A stretch of DNA of 64,000 nt from Burkholderia pyrrocinia (lineage in GTDB: Bacteria; Pseudomonadota; Gammaproteobacteria; Burkholderiales; Burkholderiaceae). Positions 44,950 through 53,275 of this stretch are shown here, piece after piece; the stretch's first letter is position 1, and every line of letters begins with the position of its first letter. The notes under the pieces are model-generated. The model worked only from the letters and a program-made list of their open reading frames with translations. It was not told the DNA's origin and did not search any database. Position numbers and translations under genes: made by a program. The DNA lies in contig NZ_CP094460.1 in NCBI RefSeq assembly GCF_022809715.1, positions 2,790,001 to 2,854,000 of the forward strand. Direction: 5' to 3'.

Positions 44950-45624
44950 ATGTCCGTCGCCAGCAAGCCTGCCTCCGCACCGCCCGCCACCGGTAAGCCC
45001 GTCGCCGCGATTCGCGTCTATTCGTTCCCGTTGTCCGGGCACGCGCATCGCGTCCGGTTGTTCCTGTCGCTGCTCGGCCTGCCGGCCGAGATCGTCGACA
45101 TCGACCTCGCGGCCGGCGCGCAGCGCGAACCGGCGTTCCTCGCGCTCAATCCGCTCGGGCAGGTGCCGGTGATCGACGACGACGGCACCGTGCTCGCCGA
45201 TTCGAACGCGATCCTCGTGTATCTCGCGAAGCGCTACGGCGACGCGCACTGGCTGCCCGACGACCCGGCCGGCGCGGCGCTCGTGCAGCGCTGGCTGTCG
45301 TACGCGGCCGGGCCGATCGCGACGGGGCCTGCCGCCGCACGGCTCGTGACCGTGTTCGGCGCGCCGCTCGACCAGGAAGCGGCCAAGCGTACGGCCGCGA
45401 AGCTGCTCGACGTGATCGACCGCGAACTGGCCGGCAAGCCGTTCGCCGCCGGCGCCGAGCCGACGATCGCGGACATCGCCGCATACACGTACATCGCGCA
45501 TGCGCCGGAAGGCGGCGTGTCGCTCGAACCGTATCCGCACGTGCGCGCATGGCTGGCGCGCGTCGAGGCGCTGCCGGGTTTCGTCGGCATGCCGACGACG
45601 CGCGCGGGCCTGCTCGCCGCGTAA
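44950..45624 (+). CDS. Glutathione S-transferase family protein
   Basis: Predicted 224-residue soluble enzyme. A thioredoxin-like N-terminal domain (VYSFPLSGHAHRVRLFLSLLG, about 24-43; NPLGQVPVID; DSNAILVYLAKRYG) is followed by an all-helical C-terminal domain. The Ser of FPLSGHA is at the usual catalytic position. The first 20 residues are a polar leader. It is followed after 36 bases by the three-domain fusion gene and probably co-transcribed with it. Likely detoxification of electrophiles with glutathione. Confidence 0.9.
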   Translation: MSVASKPASAPPATGKPVAAIRVYSFPLSGHAHRVRLFLSLLGLPAEIVDIDLAAGAQREPAFLALNPLGQVPVIDDDGTVLADSNAILVYLAKRYGDAHWLPDDPAGAALVQRWLSYAAGPIATGPAAARLVTVFGAPLDQEAAKRTAAKLLDVIDRELAGKPFAAGAEPTIADIAAYTYIAHAPEGGVSLEPYPHVRAWLARVEALPGFVGMPTTRAGLLAA

Positions 45625-45660
45625 CGCCGATCGAAGCCGCGCCTGTTCAAGGAGAACGCG

Positions 45661-47733
45661 ATGAATGCTCCGACCGCCGCCGTACCGGGCTGGGAACTCG
45701 ACGCCGCGCCGTTTCACGCGGGCGAACTCGCCGTGCAGCAGCGCGCGGGCGTGACGGAAGCCGCGGGCGCGGCCGGCCGGCGCGGAATCCGGCGCTTCAT
45801 GCCGGACCAGCACCGGACGTTTTTCGCGCAGCTGCCGTTCTTCGTGCTCGGTGGCGTCGATGCACACGGCCAGCCGTGGGCGACGCTGCGGGCCGGCGCG
45901 CCGGGGTTCGTCACGTCGCCGGATGCGCGCACGCTGCGCATCGCGGCGCCCGCGCTGCCTGGCGATCCGCTGGACGGCGCGTGGCAGCCGGGCGCGCCGC
46001 TCGGCGGGCTCGGGATCGAATTCGATACGCGGCGGCGCAATCGCGTCAATGGCGTCGTGCGCACGGTCGATGGCGATGCGCTGACGATCGCGGTCGAGCA
46101 GAGCTTCGGCAACTGCGCGAAGTACATCCAGGGCCGCACGCCGACGTTCGTCGCGCGCGACGGCGATGCACCGGTCGAGCCCGACGTATCGGACCGGCTG
46201 AGCGATGCGGATCGCGCGCTGCTCGCGCAGGCCGATACGTTCTTCGTCGCGAGCGCGAACACGTCGGCGGACGCGGGCGCCGCGCGCGGCGCGGACGTGT
46301 CGCATCGCGGCGGGATGCCGGGCTTCGTGCGCGTCGACGATGCGTACACGCTGACGACGCCGGATTTCAGCGGCAACCGTTTCTTCAACACGCTCGGCAA
46401 CTTGCAGCACGATCCGCGCGCGGGGCTGCTGTTCGTCGATTTCGACAGCGGTGACCTGCTGTATGTCGCCGCGCGCGCCGAGATCGTGTGGGACGGGCCG
46501 CTCGTCGCGTCGTTCGACGGCGCGCAGCGTGTCGTACGGTTTCATGTGCGGGAGGTGCGGCGCATGCGCGCGGTGCTGCCGTTCCGATGGTCGGCGGTCG
46601 AGCGCGCGCCGCAGTTCGCGGCGATGGCGGCGGCCGCTGGTGGAGCGGTGACGGTGGCGGTCGAGCCGGTGCCGTCCGCATCGGCAACCGCATCGGCAAG
46701 CACATGGCGATCGCTGCGCATCGCGAAGATCGTCGACGAAGCGCGCGCGATCCGCTCGATCCATTTCGAACCGGTGGACGGCGGCGCGTTGCCCGCATAC
46801 GAAGCCGGGCAGCATCTGACGCTGCGTGTTGCGCTGCCGGGCAGCGATGCACCGTCGATACGCAGCTACACGCTTTCCGATGCACCGGGCGGCGCGCATT
46901 ACCGGATCACGGTGAAGCGCGAAGGGCGCGTGTCGGCATGGCTGCACGATCACGCGCAGGCGGGCATGACGCTCGACGCGCAGATGCCGCGCGGCCGCTT
47001 CACGTTCGATCTCGCGAGTCCGCGCCCGGCCGTGCTCGTGTCGGCCGGCATCGGCATCACGCCGATGGTCGCGATGCTGCGCCGCGCGCTGGCCGACGTC
47101 GCGCCGTCGCGCCGCGTGCTGTTCGTGCACGGCGCGCGCGAAGCGGCCGACCGGCCGTTCGCGGCGGAACTGGCGCGCATCGCGGCGGCCGATGCACGGC
47201 TGTCGCTGCACTGGTTCGACAGCCGTCCGCATGGCGACACGTCAGCGCGGGCCGGCCGCATCGACATCGCGCAACTGAAGCGGCTCCTGCCGTTCGACGA
47301 CTACGACTTCTACCTGTGCGGGCCGTCGGCGTTCATGCGCGACCTGTACGACGGGCTGCGCGCGCTGAACGTGCCGGACGAACGCATCCGTTTCGAGGCG
47401 TTCGGGCCGTCGAGCGTGGCGCGCAGCGTGACCCGAGCGGCAGGCACGGCAGGCGTGCCGGCGGCGAGCGTGCCCGTCGTGTTCCGGCGCACCGGGCGCG
47501 AAGCCGCATGGACGCCCGCCGACGGCACGCTGCTCGACTTCGCGGAAGGGCAGCGCGTCGCCGTGCCGTCCGAATGCCGCTCCGGTTCGTGCGGCACGTG
47601 CGCGACGCGCGTGCTGTCCGGCGCGGTCGACTACGAGCAAGCGCCCGATGCGGCGGTCGAACCCGGCTGCGCGCTGCTGTGCGTCGCGCGGCCCGCGCAA
47701 GGCGCGACGGAACCGCTCGTGCTCGACCGCTGA
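45661..47733 (+). CDS. PNPO-like / ferredoxin-reductase / [2Fe-2S] three-domain fusion
   Basis: Predicted 690-residue cytosolic flavoprotein. Residues about 30-320 form a pyridoxamine-phosphate-oxidase-like FMN domain (HRTFFAQLPFFVLGGVDAHG). Residues about 345-580 are a ferredoxin-NADP reductase module with RSYTLSD (FAD), GIGITPMVAML (NAD(P)) and YLCGPSAFM. Residues 600-690 are a plant-type [2Fe-2S] ferredoxin with Cys639, Cys644, Cys647 and Cys674. Electrons should flow from NAD(P)H to an acceptor at or beyond the PNPO-like domain. AAGGAG lies eight bases before the ATG. The combination with GST and a LysR regulator suggests detoxification or xenobiotic reduction; the substrate is unknown. 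Confidence 0.88.
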   Translation: MNAPTAAVPGWELDAAPFHAGELAVQQRAGVTEAAGAAGRRGIRRFMPDQHRTFFAQLPFFVLGGVDAHGQPWATLRAGAPGFVTSPDARTLRIAAPALPGDPLDGAWQPGAPLGGLGIEFDTRRRNRVNGVVRTVDGDALTIAVEQSFGNCAKYIQGRTPTFVARDGDAPVEPDVSDRLSDADRALLAQADTFFVASANTSADAGAARGADVSHRGGMPGFVRVDDAYTLTTPDFSGNRFFNTLGNLQHDPRAGLLFVDFDSGDLLYVAARAEIVWDGPLVASFDGAQRVVRFHVREVRRMRAVLPFRWSAVERAPQFAAMAAAAGGAVTVAVEPVPSASATASASTWRSLRIAKIVDEARAIRSIHFEPVDGGALPAYEAGQHLTLRVALPGSDAPSIRSYTLSDAPGGAHYRITVKREGRVSAWLHDHAQAGMTLDAQMPRGRFTFDLASPRPAVLVSAGIGITPMVAMLRRALADVAPSRRVLFVHGAREAADRPFAAELARIAAADARLSLHWFDSRPHGDTSARAGRIDIAQLKRLLPFDDYDFYLCGPSAFMRDLYDGLRALNVPDERIRFEAFGPSSVARSVTRAAGTAGVPAASVPVVFRRTGREAAWTPADGTLLDFAEGQRVAVPSECRSGSCGTCATRVLSGAVDYEQAPDAAVEPGCALLCVARPAQGATEPLVLDR

Positions 47734-47854
47734 CGCGCCTGCGACATGCGGCCGCAGACGGCCTGCTGCGCGAAAAGCACGCGCAACTGCTTCTTTTTTC
47801 GGATGCCGGTCGGATCGACGATAGCGTCAACCGATTCGATGAAAGGAGCCAATC

Positions 47855-48058
47855 ATGAAATTGCTCGGCATGATCAAGCTGGTCCTATGGAGTTTCTTCG
47901 GCGTACGCAACAGCAAGGCGCACGCAGCCGATCTCGCTAACGTCAACTTCACGCTGCTGCCGTTCGTGGCGATTCTGCTCGCGCTGCTCGTCGGCGCGGT
48001 CATCTACGGCGTCGTGCATCTGGTCGTCGATCCGACCGTGACGATGCAGGGGTTCTGA
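47855..48058 (+). CDS. DUF2970-family small membrane protein
   Basis: A 67-residue protein with one clear membrane span near the C-terminus (LPFVAILLALLVGAVIYGVVH) and an N-terminal amphipathic part (LVLWSFFGVRNSKAHAADL) that matches the DUF2970 family. AAAGGAG precedes the ATG. It stands alone between the fusion gene and the TonB receptor region. Function unknown; the family occurs in proteobacterial inner membranes. Confidence 0.85.
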   Translation: MKLLGMIKLVLWSFFGVRNSKAHAADLANVNFTLLPFVAILLALLVGAVIYGVVHLVVDPTVTMQGF

Positions 48059-48661
48059 GCGGCGCGTGAATTGCGAGCGGGAGATCATTCCCGCTTCGGT
48101 TTCCAGCCGCATGACCGGCGCATGACTGCGCCGGTCTTCGAGGTTGCCGTGCGCGCCGAGCATCGCTGCCACATCGCCGCCGTTGCGATGTGGCACGAAT
48201 CGCGTTTCCCCATTCCCGTTCTTTCCCGCCTCCCGTTCCGCCCGATTCCACGGTCCTGATCCCCGCCCGGGGTAAAATGCGCGCCACGCCGCGATGTCGC
48301 GTGCGACGGGCTGGCCGCCGTTCCGACGAACGGCGCGCACAACTGCCCGACGCCCGCACCGCGGCGTTCGAAGCGTCCCCCGCATGACATGACCGCGCGA
48401 GGCCGCCGGCCGCCCGACAGGCACCCGACGAACCCGTCGACGGCTGCGTCGGCTCCCGGTGCGTCACCCGAATCCGATGTCCCATCCTGCGTTTTCCCGA
48501 TCGATCGACCGGCACGCATGCGTGCCGTCTCGTCCGATTCGTCCGATGAATGTCGTGTCGGCCGGATGCGCCGGCGGGTGACGATTCGTCCGCGAGCGGG
48601 CGCTTCGCAGCTTCTTAACGTGTGTCGACAGGGTCGAGTGGCGAGTTTTCCATCCAGAACA
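48059..48661. other. Long non-coding region before the TonB receptor
   Basis: About 600 bases with no credible gene in any frame. I looked for cobalamin-box and TPP-box sequences and for a Fur box and found none. It does contain the perfect stem-loop at 48167-48195 (listed separately) and several short GTCCGATTCGTCCGA-type direct repeats near 48530. Confidence 0.5.
48167..48195. other. Perfect 11-bp stem-loop
   Basis: TGCCACATCGC-N7-GCGATGTGGCA is a perfect 11+11 hairpin about 110 bases past the DUF2970 stop. The plus strand continues with a C/T-rich tail (TTTCCCCATTCCC), so it may terminate that gene. As a dyad it could also be a regulator site for the TonB receptor, though it lies nearly 470 bases from that start. 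Confidence 0.6.
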
Positions 48662-50893
48662 ATGACGGTGAATAAAACAACAGCGTCGCCCGCACGGCGG
48701 CGGCGCGCGAAGATCGGGCTCGGCGTGGGTCTCGGCATCACGCTTTTCGCGGCGCAGGCTGCGGCAGCCCAGGGCGACGCGCCGGCACCGGACGCCGATG
48801 CGGCCGGCAACGCGACGCTGCCGGCGATCACGGTGAGCGGCGAGCGCGGCAACGGGTTTCGCGTGCGCAACGCGTCGGTCGCGGGGCTCGACGACACGCC
48901 GCTGCGCGACACGCCGGCGTCGGTGAGCGTCGTCACGCGCGCGCAGCTCGACGACCAGCAGGCGAAGCGGCTCAGCGATGTCGTGCGCAACGACGCGTCG
49001 GTCGTCAACGACTATGCGCCGGTCGGCTATTTCGAAGGCTTCGCGATCCGCGGTTTTCCGGTCGATCTCGCGAGCGCGATCCGGATCGACGGGCTGACGG
49101 TGTCCGGCGAGCAGAACGTGCCGCTCGAGAACAAGGAGCGCGTCGAGATCCTGAAGGGGCTCGCCGGCATCGACAGCGGCGTCGTCGCGCCCGGCGGCGT
49201 GATCAACTTCGTGACGAAGCGCTCCGCGAACGTCGCGAGCGTGACGGGCGGCGTCGACAGCCGCGGCTCGACGTCGGCGGCCGTCGATCTCGGCCGCCGC
49301 TTCGGCCCCGACAACCAGTTCGGCTTCCGGATCAATGCCGCGAAGGAGAACATGCACTCGTATATCGACGGCACGAACGGGCGGCGCACGTTCGGCTCGA
49401 TCGCCGCCGACTGGGACATCAGCCCGCGCGCGAGCCTGCAGCTCAACGCCGAATTCCAGCAGTGGATCCAGCGTTCCGCGCCCGGCTACCAACTGCTCGG
49501 CGGCACCGTCGTGCCGTCGGTCAAGACGACGTCGAAGGCGCTCGGCACGCAGCCGTGGGCGAAACCGGTGACGACCGACGCGCTGAACCTGAACGCGCGC
49601 TTCGACTACCAGTTCAACGACGACTGGAAGGCGTACATTGCCGCGGGCCGCAGCCGCACGATGATCGACGACAACAGCGCGTTCGCGTACGGCTGCTCGT
49701 ACGCGGCGAGCTGCGCGGCCGGCGCGACGTCGCCGTTCTTCTTCGGCGCGAACGGCGACTACGACGTATACGATTTCCGCAGCCCCGGCGAATACCGGCG
49801 CAACGACGATCTGCGCGCGGTCACGACGGGCAAGTTCGCGACGGGGCCGCTGCGGCACGAGCTGACGCTCGGCGTGAGCGTGCAGCGCCGCGTCGTGCAC
49901 ATGGCCGACGCCGTGTATGACTACGTGGGCAGCGAAAATATCTACGGGCCCGACGTGGCGTTCCCGCCGTCGCCGAATTCGCCCGGGCCGTCGTATCCGC
50001 GCCTCGACGCGTGGCAGTACGGCGTGTTCGGGCTCGACCGCATCAGCATCGGCGAGCACTGGCAGGTGCTCGCGGGCGGCAAGGAAGTGCTGCTGCGCCA
50101 GCGTAGCTGGAGCAGCCTCGACGGCGCGGATACGCGCACCGACCGCTCGGTGTTCCTGCCGCAGGTCGCGCTCGTCTACAAGCCGGTGAACGTGCTGTCG
50201 CTGTACGCGTCGTACAGCAAGGCGCTGTCGCTCGGCGACCAGGCGCCCGTGCGCGCGACCAACGCGTATGCGTTCCTGCCGCCCGTCGAATCGCACCAGA
50301 TCGAGGTCGGCGCGAAATACGACTGGCTCGACCGGCTGAGCCTCACGGCCGCGGTGTTCTCGATCAGCAAGCCGTTCCAGTTCGCCGACCCGGACGCGTC
50401 GGGCACGACCTACACGTTCGTGCAGCGCGGCACGCAGCGGCACCAGGGGATCGAGCTCGGTGCGGCCGGGCGTGCGACCGAGCGCCTTTCGCTGACGGCC
50501 AGCGTCGCGGCGATTCGTGCCCGCGCGGTCGATTCGGGTTCGCCGGCGTACGAAGGACACCAGATCATCAACGTGCCCGCGCTGCGCGCGTCGCTGTATG
50601 CGGACTATGCGGTGCCGGGCGTCGCGGGCCTGAACGTGCTCGGCGGCGTCGAGTACAGCGCGGCCCGCAACGCGAACGAGGAAGGCACCGCGCGCGTGCC
50701 GTCGTGGTTCGTGTTCAATCTCGGCGCACGCTATACGACGAAGATCGGCGGTCATCGCACGGTGCTGCGCGTATCGGTGGACAATCTGTTCAACAAGTTC
50801 TACTGGCGCGACGCGGGCGAGCAGCAGGGCGATGCGTACCTGTTCCCGGGTGCGCCGCGCACCGCGCGCGTGTCGTTGACCTATGATTTCTGA
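48662..50893 (+). CDS. TonB-dependent outer-membrane receptor
   Basis: Predicted 743-residue outer-membrane active transporter of the siderophore-receptor subfamily. A basic leader and hydrophobic stretch end at AQAAAAQ (about residue 36). The TonB-box region is LPAITVSGERG, and the plug domain follows (DTPASVSVVTRAQLDDQQAK; GVVAPGGVINFVTKR). The barrel ends in ...TYDF with a terminal Phe. ATG 48662 starts the signal peptide; the open frame upstream is not coding-like. It is followed by a PnuC-type transporter and an APH-type kinase, which suggests a vitamin or nucleoside rather than a ferric siderophore as cargo. Confidence 0.9.
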   Translation: MTVNKTTASPARRRRAKIGLGVGLGITLFAAQAAAAQGDAPAPDADAAGNATLPAITVSGERGNGFRVRNASVAGLDDTPLRDTPASVSVVTRAQLDDQQAKRLSDVVRNDASVVNDYAPVGYFEGFAIRGFPVDLASAIRIDGLTVSGEQNVPLENKERVEILKGLAGIDSGVVAPGGVINFVTKRSANVASVTGGVDSRGSTSAAVDLGRRFGPDNQFGFRINAAKENMHSYIDGTNGRRTFGSIAADWDISPRASLQLNAEFQQWIQRSAPGYQLLGGTVVPSVKTTSKALGTQPWAKPVTTDALNLNARFDYQFNDDWKAYIAAGRSRTMIDDNSAFAYGCSYAASCAAGATSPFFFGANGDYDVYDFRSPGEYRRNDDLRAVTTGKFATGPLRHELTLGVSVQRRVVHMADAVYDYVGSENIYGPDVAFPPSPNSPGPSYPRLDAWQYGVFGLDRISIGEHWQVLAGGKEVLLRQRSWSSLDGADTRTDRSVFLPQVALVYKPVNVLSLYASYSKALSLGDQAPVRATNAYAFLPPVESHQIEVGAKYDWLDRLSLTAAVFSISKPFQFADPDASGTTYTFVQRGTQRHQGIELGAAGRATERLSLTASVAAIRARAVDSGSPAYEGHQIINVPALRASLYADYAVPGVAGLNVLGGVEYSAARNANEEGTARVPSWFVFNLGARYTTKIGGHRTVLRVSVDNLFNKFYWRDAGEQQGDAYLFPGAPRTARVSLTYDF

Positions 50894-50952
50894 TCGTCCG
50901 GAACCGGCTGCGTGACGCGCGGCCCCGGCAGCTACCCAGGAGAGCACAGACG

Positions 50953-51585
50953 ATGTCCCCACTCGAAATCGCCGGCGTGATCGTCAGCGCGCTCGCGATC
51001 TGGCTGACCGCGAAGCGGCGCATGCTGTGCTGGCCGGTCGGGCTCGCGTCGGTCGCGCTGTACGGATGGATTTTCTTCGACGCGAAGCTGTACTCGGACA
51101 TGCTGCTGCAGGGCGCGTTCGCGGTGCTGCAGGTGTACGGCTGGCAGCGCTGGCTCGCGCAGCGCGCGAGCGAAGCCGACGGCGGCGCGGCGCCGGCCGG
51201 CGACGTGGCGCCCGTCACGGGCGTGCGGCCGCGGCAGATGCTGCCCGACCTGATCGCGGCCGTCGTCGGCAGCGCGCTGCTCGGCGGCATGATGGCGCGC
51301 TGGACCGATGCGGCGCTGCCGTTCGTCGATGCGTCGCTGACCGCGTTCAGCCTCGTCGCGCAATACTGGACCGCGCGGCGCTACATCGCGTCGTGGGGGC
51401 TGTGGATCGTCGTGAACGTCGTGTACGTCGGTATGTTCGTGTTCAAGGAGCTTTATCTGACGGCCGGACTCTATGCGCTGTTCATCGGGCTCGCCGTCAT
51501 CGGCTGGCGCGACTGGAGCCGGACGGCCGCGACGCTGCGCGCGGCGGCCGGCGGCGCGCTCGCGTCGGGCAGCGGCGTGCGCTGA
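50953..51585 (+). CDS. PnuC-family vitamin/nucleoside transporter
   Basis: Predicted 210-residue inner-membrane facilitator with about seven hydrophobic segments. WPVGLASVALYGWIFFDAKL and YSDMLLQGAFAVLQVYGWQR are the family signatures. PnuC members carry nicotinamide riboside, thiamine (PnuT) or riboflavin (PnuX), depending on subgroup, and rely on cytosolic phosphorylation to trap their cargo. The next gene encodes a kinase of the right type. It starts 59 bases after the TonB receptor stop and is presumably in the same operon. Confidence 0.9.
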   Translation: MSPLEIAGVIVSALAIWLTAKRRMLCWPVGLASVALYGWIFFDAKLYSDMLLQGAFAVLQVYGWQRWLAQRASEADGGAAPAGDVAPVTGVRPRQMLPDLIAAVVGSALLGGMMARWTDAALPFVDASLTAFSLVAQYWTARRYIASWGLWIVVNVVYVGMFVFKELYLTAGLYALFIGLAVIGWRDWSRTAATLRAAAGGALASGSGVR

Positions 51586-51621
51586 TTCACGCATCGATTC
51601 AACTACGGAGCAACCTCGTTC

Positions 51622-52794
51622 ATGTCATTCCCACTCGAGCCGGACGGGCCAGTATCGCGCGACGTCGCGCCGCCGCAATTCGGCGTCGACGGCGAGCAGG
51701 CCGAACGCGACTGGCCGCTGATGACGCACGACGAGGTCGCGGCGGTGCTCGCGCGGATCGACGGTGCCGGCGAGCCGGCCCGGCTGACGTGGCACAGCCC
51801 GCGGCAGTTCGCGGCGGCCGTGCTGGTGCGGATGGCGGACGGGCGCGGGTTGTTCGTCAAGCGTCATCACGTGAGCCTGCGCGATGTCGAGGGGCTCGAG
51901 GAAGAGCATCGTTTCATCGCGCATCTGCGCGAACGCGGCATGCCCGTGGTCGACGTGCTCGCCGGTCGCGACGGCGCGACCGCGTTCGCCTCCGGCGAAT
52001 GGACGTACGAGGTGCATGTGCTCGCGCCCGGCGTCGACCCGTATCGCGGCGTGATGTCGTGGCAGCCGTTCACGCATCCGTCGCATGCGTATGCGGCCGG
52101 CCGCGCGCTGGCCGAGCTGCATCGCGCGTCGGCCGGCTACGATGCGCCCGCGCGACCCGTGCGCACGCTGCTGTCGAGTTTCCGTGTGCTGTCGTCCGCC
52201 GATCTGGCGGGGGCGCTCGAACGCTGGGTCGAATCGCAGCCGCTGCTCGTGCGTGCGCTCGGCGCGCGCGACTGGCGCGGCGACGTTGCCGACGCGATCG
52301 GCCCGTATCACGCGCGCCTCGTGCCGCTGCTGACCGCGTTGCCGCCGCTGTGGACGCATGGCGACTGGCATGCGTCGAACCTGCTGTGGACCGATGCGGG
52401 GCCCGGCGCGCAGGTGCGGACCGTGCTCGATTTCGGATTGTCGGATCGCACCTGCGCGGTGATGGACCTCGCGCTCGCGATCGAGCGCAATACGGTCGAC
52501 TGGATGGCGCCAGCCGACGCGCGGCGCATCGAATACGAACAGATCGACGCGCTGCTCGACGGCTACGAATCGCTCGAACCGCTGGGCGACGACGCGTATG
52601 CGGCGCTGGTCGCGCTGCTGCCGATCGTGCATACGGAGTTCGCGCTGTCGGAAGTCGCGTATTTCGGTTGCATCATCGATGCGCCGGCCATCGTCGATAT
52701 CGCGTACGACGGGTACCTGATCGGGCATGCGCGCTGGTTTGGTGAACGCGACGGGCGGCAATTGCTCGACTGGCTCGTGCAGCGGCGGCGGTGA
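51622..52794 (+). CDS. Aminoglycoside/choline-kinase-fold phosphotransferase
   Basis: Predicted 390-residue soluble kinase of the APH/ChoK/ThiK fold. The Brenner motif is HGDWHASN with catalytic Asp248, and the metal-binding Asp is Asp270 in LDFGLSD. FVKRHH near residue 78 supplies the ATP-binding lysine region. A long N-terminal lobe precedes this. Encoded right after a PnuC-type transporter, it more likely phosphorylates the imported vitamin or nucleoside (as ThiK does thiamine) than an antibiotic. Substrate assignment is inference. Confidence 0.87.
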   Translation: MSFPLEPDGPVSRDVAPPQFGVDGEQAERDWPLMTHDEVAAVLARIDGAGEPARLTWHSPRQFAAAVLVRMADGRGLFVKRHHVSLRDVEGLEEEHRFIAHLRERGMPVVDVLAGRDGATAFASGEWTYEVHVLAPGVDPYRGVMSWQPFTHPSHAYAAGRALAELHRASAGYDAPARPVRTLLSSFRVLSSADLAGALERWVESQPLLVRALGARDWRGDVADAIGPYHARLVPLLTALPPLWTHGDWHASNLLWTDAGPGAQVRTVLDFGLSDRTCAVMDLALAIERNTVDWMAPADARRIEYEQIDALLDGYESLEPLGDDAYAALVALLPIVHTEFALSEVAYFGCIIDAPAIVDIAYDGYLIGHARWFGERDGRQLLDWLVQRRR

Positions 52795-52810
52795 ATGAGC
52801 CGACTTCGTG

Positions 52811-53260
52811 TCAATGGCCAGTACAGCAGTTGTCGAGGCAGCCGGGGCTCACTTGAATGGTGACCTCACGGGTTTCCGGCGTCGATTCCGTTGTGTGATT
52901 GGCCGGATAAATTTGCGTTTTTATCTGAAACGGTGCGTTGATCAGACCGTCGTCTATGACGACTTTCGCCGTCGCGGAAGCTCGTTTCGTTGCAAGACGT
53001 TCCGAATCGGCTTCAAGCTTGGAAGCGCTGCCAATTATAGTGATCCAGTTTTGTATTGGATAATCGGAATTCATTGCTGAAACCCATCGTCCAATTCGTA
53101 CTTGCTCGGATTCGGAGATCTCGTGGCTGTTGTGGGGGAAGGCTACGAAAAATTGCTGTGACGGGAGATTTTGTGATCCCTGACATTCCGCCGCGGAGCT
53201 TGCCGGGAAAAGGAGCGACGTGACGATGGGCACGATGAGTGACGTGATAAAAATTCTCAT
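52811..53260 (-). CDS. Secreted OmpA-C-like small protein
   Basis: A 149-residue protein with a Sec signal peptide (MRIFITSLIVPIVTSLLF then PASSAA, cleavage about residue 24) and a domain resembling the OmpA C-terminal fold (SESEQVRIGRWVSAMNSDYP; SERLATKRASATAKVVIDDG). It has cysteines near both ends, including CLDNCC close to the C-terminus. Base composition is less G/C-rich than the neighbours. It starts 15 bases after the M35-type peptidase stop, so the two form an operon. A periplasmic partner or immunity protein for the peptidase is possible but unproven. Confidence 0.7.
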   Translation of the reverse strand: MRIFITSLIVPIVTSLLFPASSAAECQGSQNLPSQQFFVAFPHNSHEISESEQVRIGRWVSAMNSDYPIQNWITIIGSASKLEADSERLATKRASATAKVVIDDGLINAPFQIKTQIYPANHTTESTPETREVTIQVSPGCLDNCCTGH

Positions 53261-53275
53261 GGTGAATTCGGCTCC

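Noticed and set aside
48059..48661. Cobalamin or TPP riboswitch before the TonB/PnuC genes
   Set aside because: I searched by eye for the conserved B12-box and TPP CTGAGA/ACCTGA words and found none.
51622..52794. Aminoglycoside resistance gene
   Set aside because: The APH fold is shared with thiamine, choline and other kinases, and the operon with a PnuC transporter argues for a metabolic substrate.
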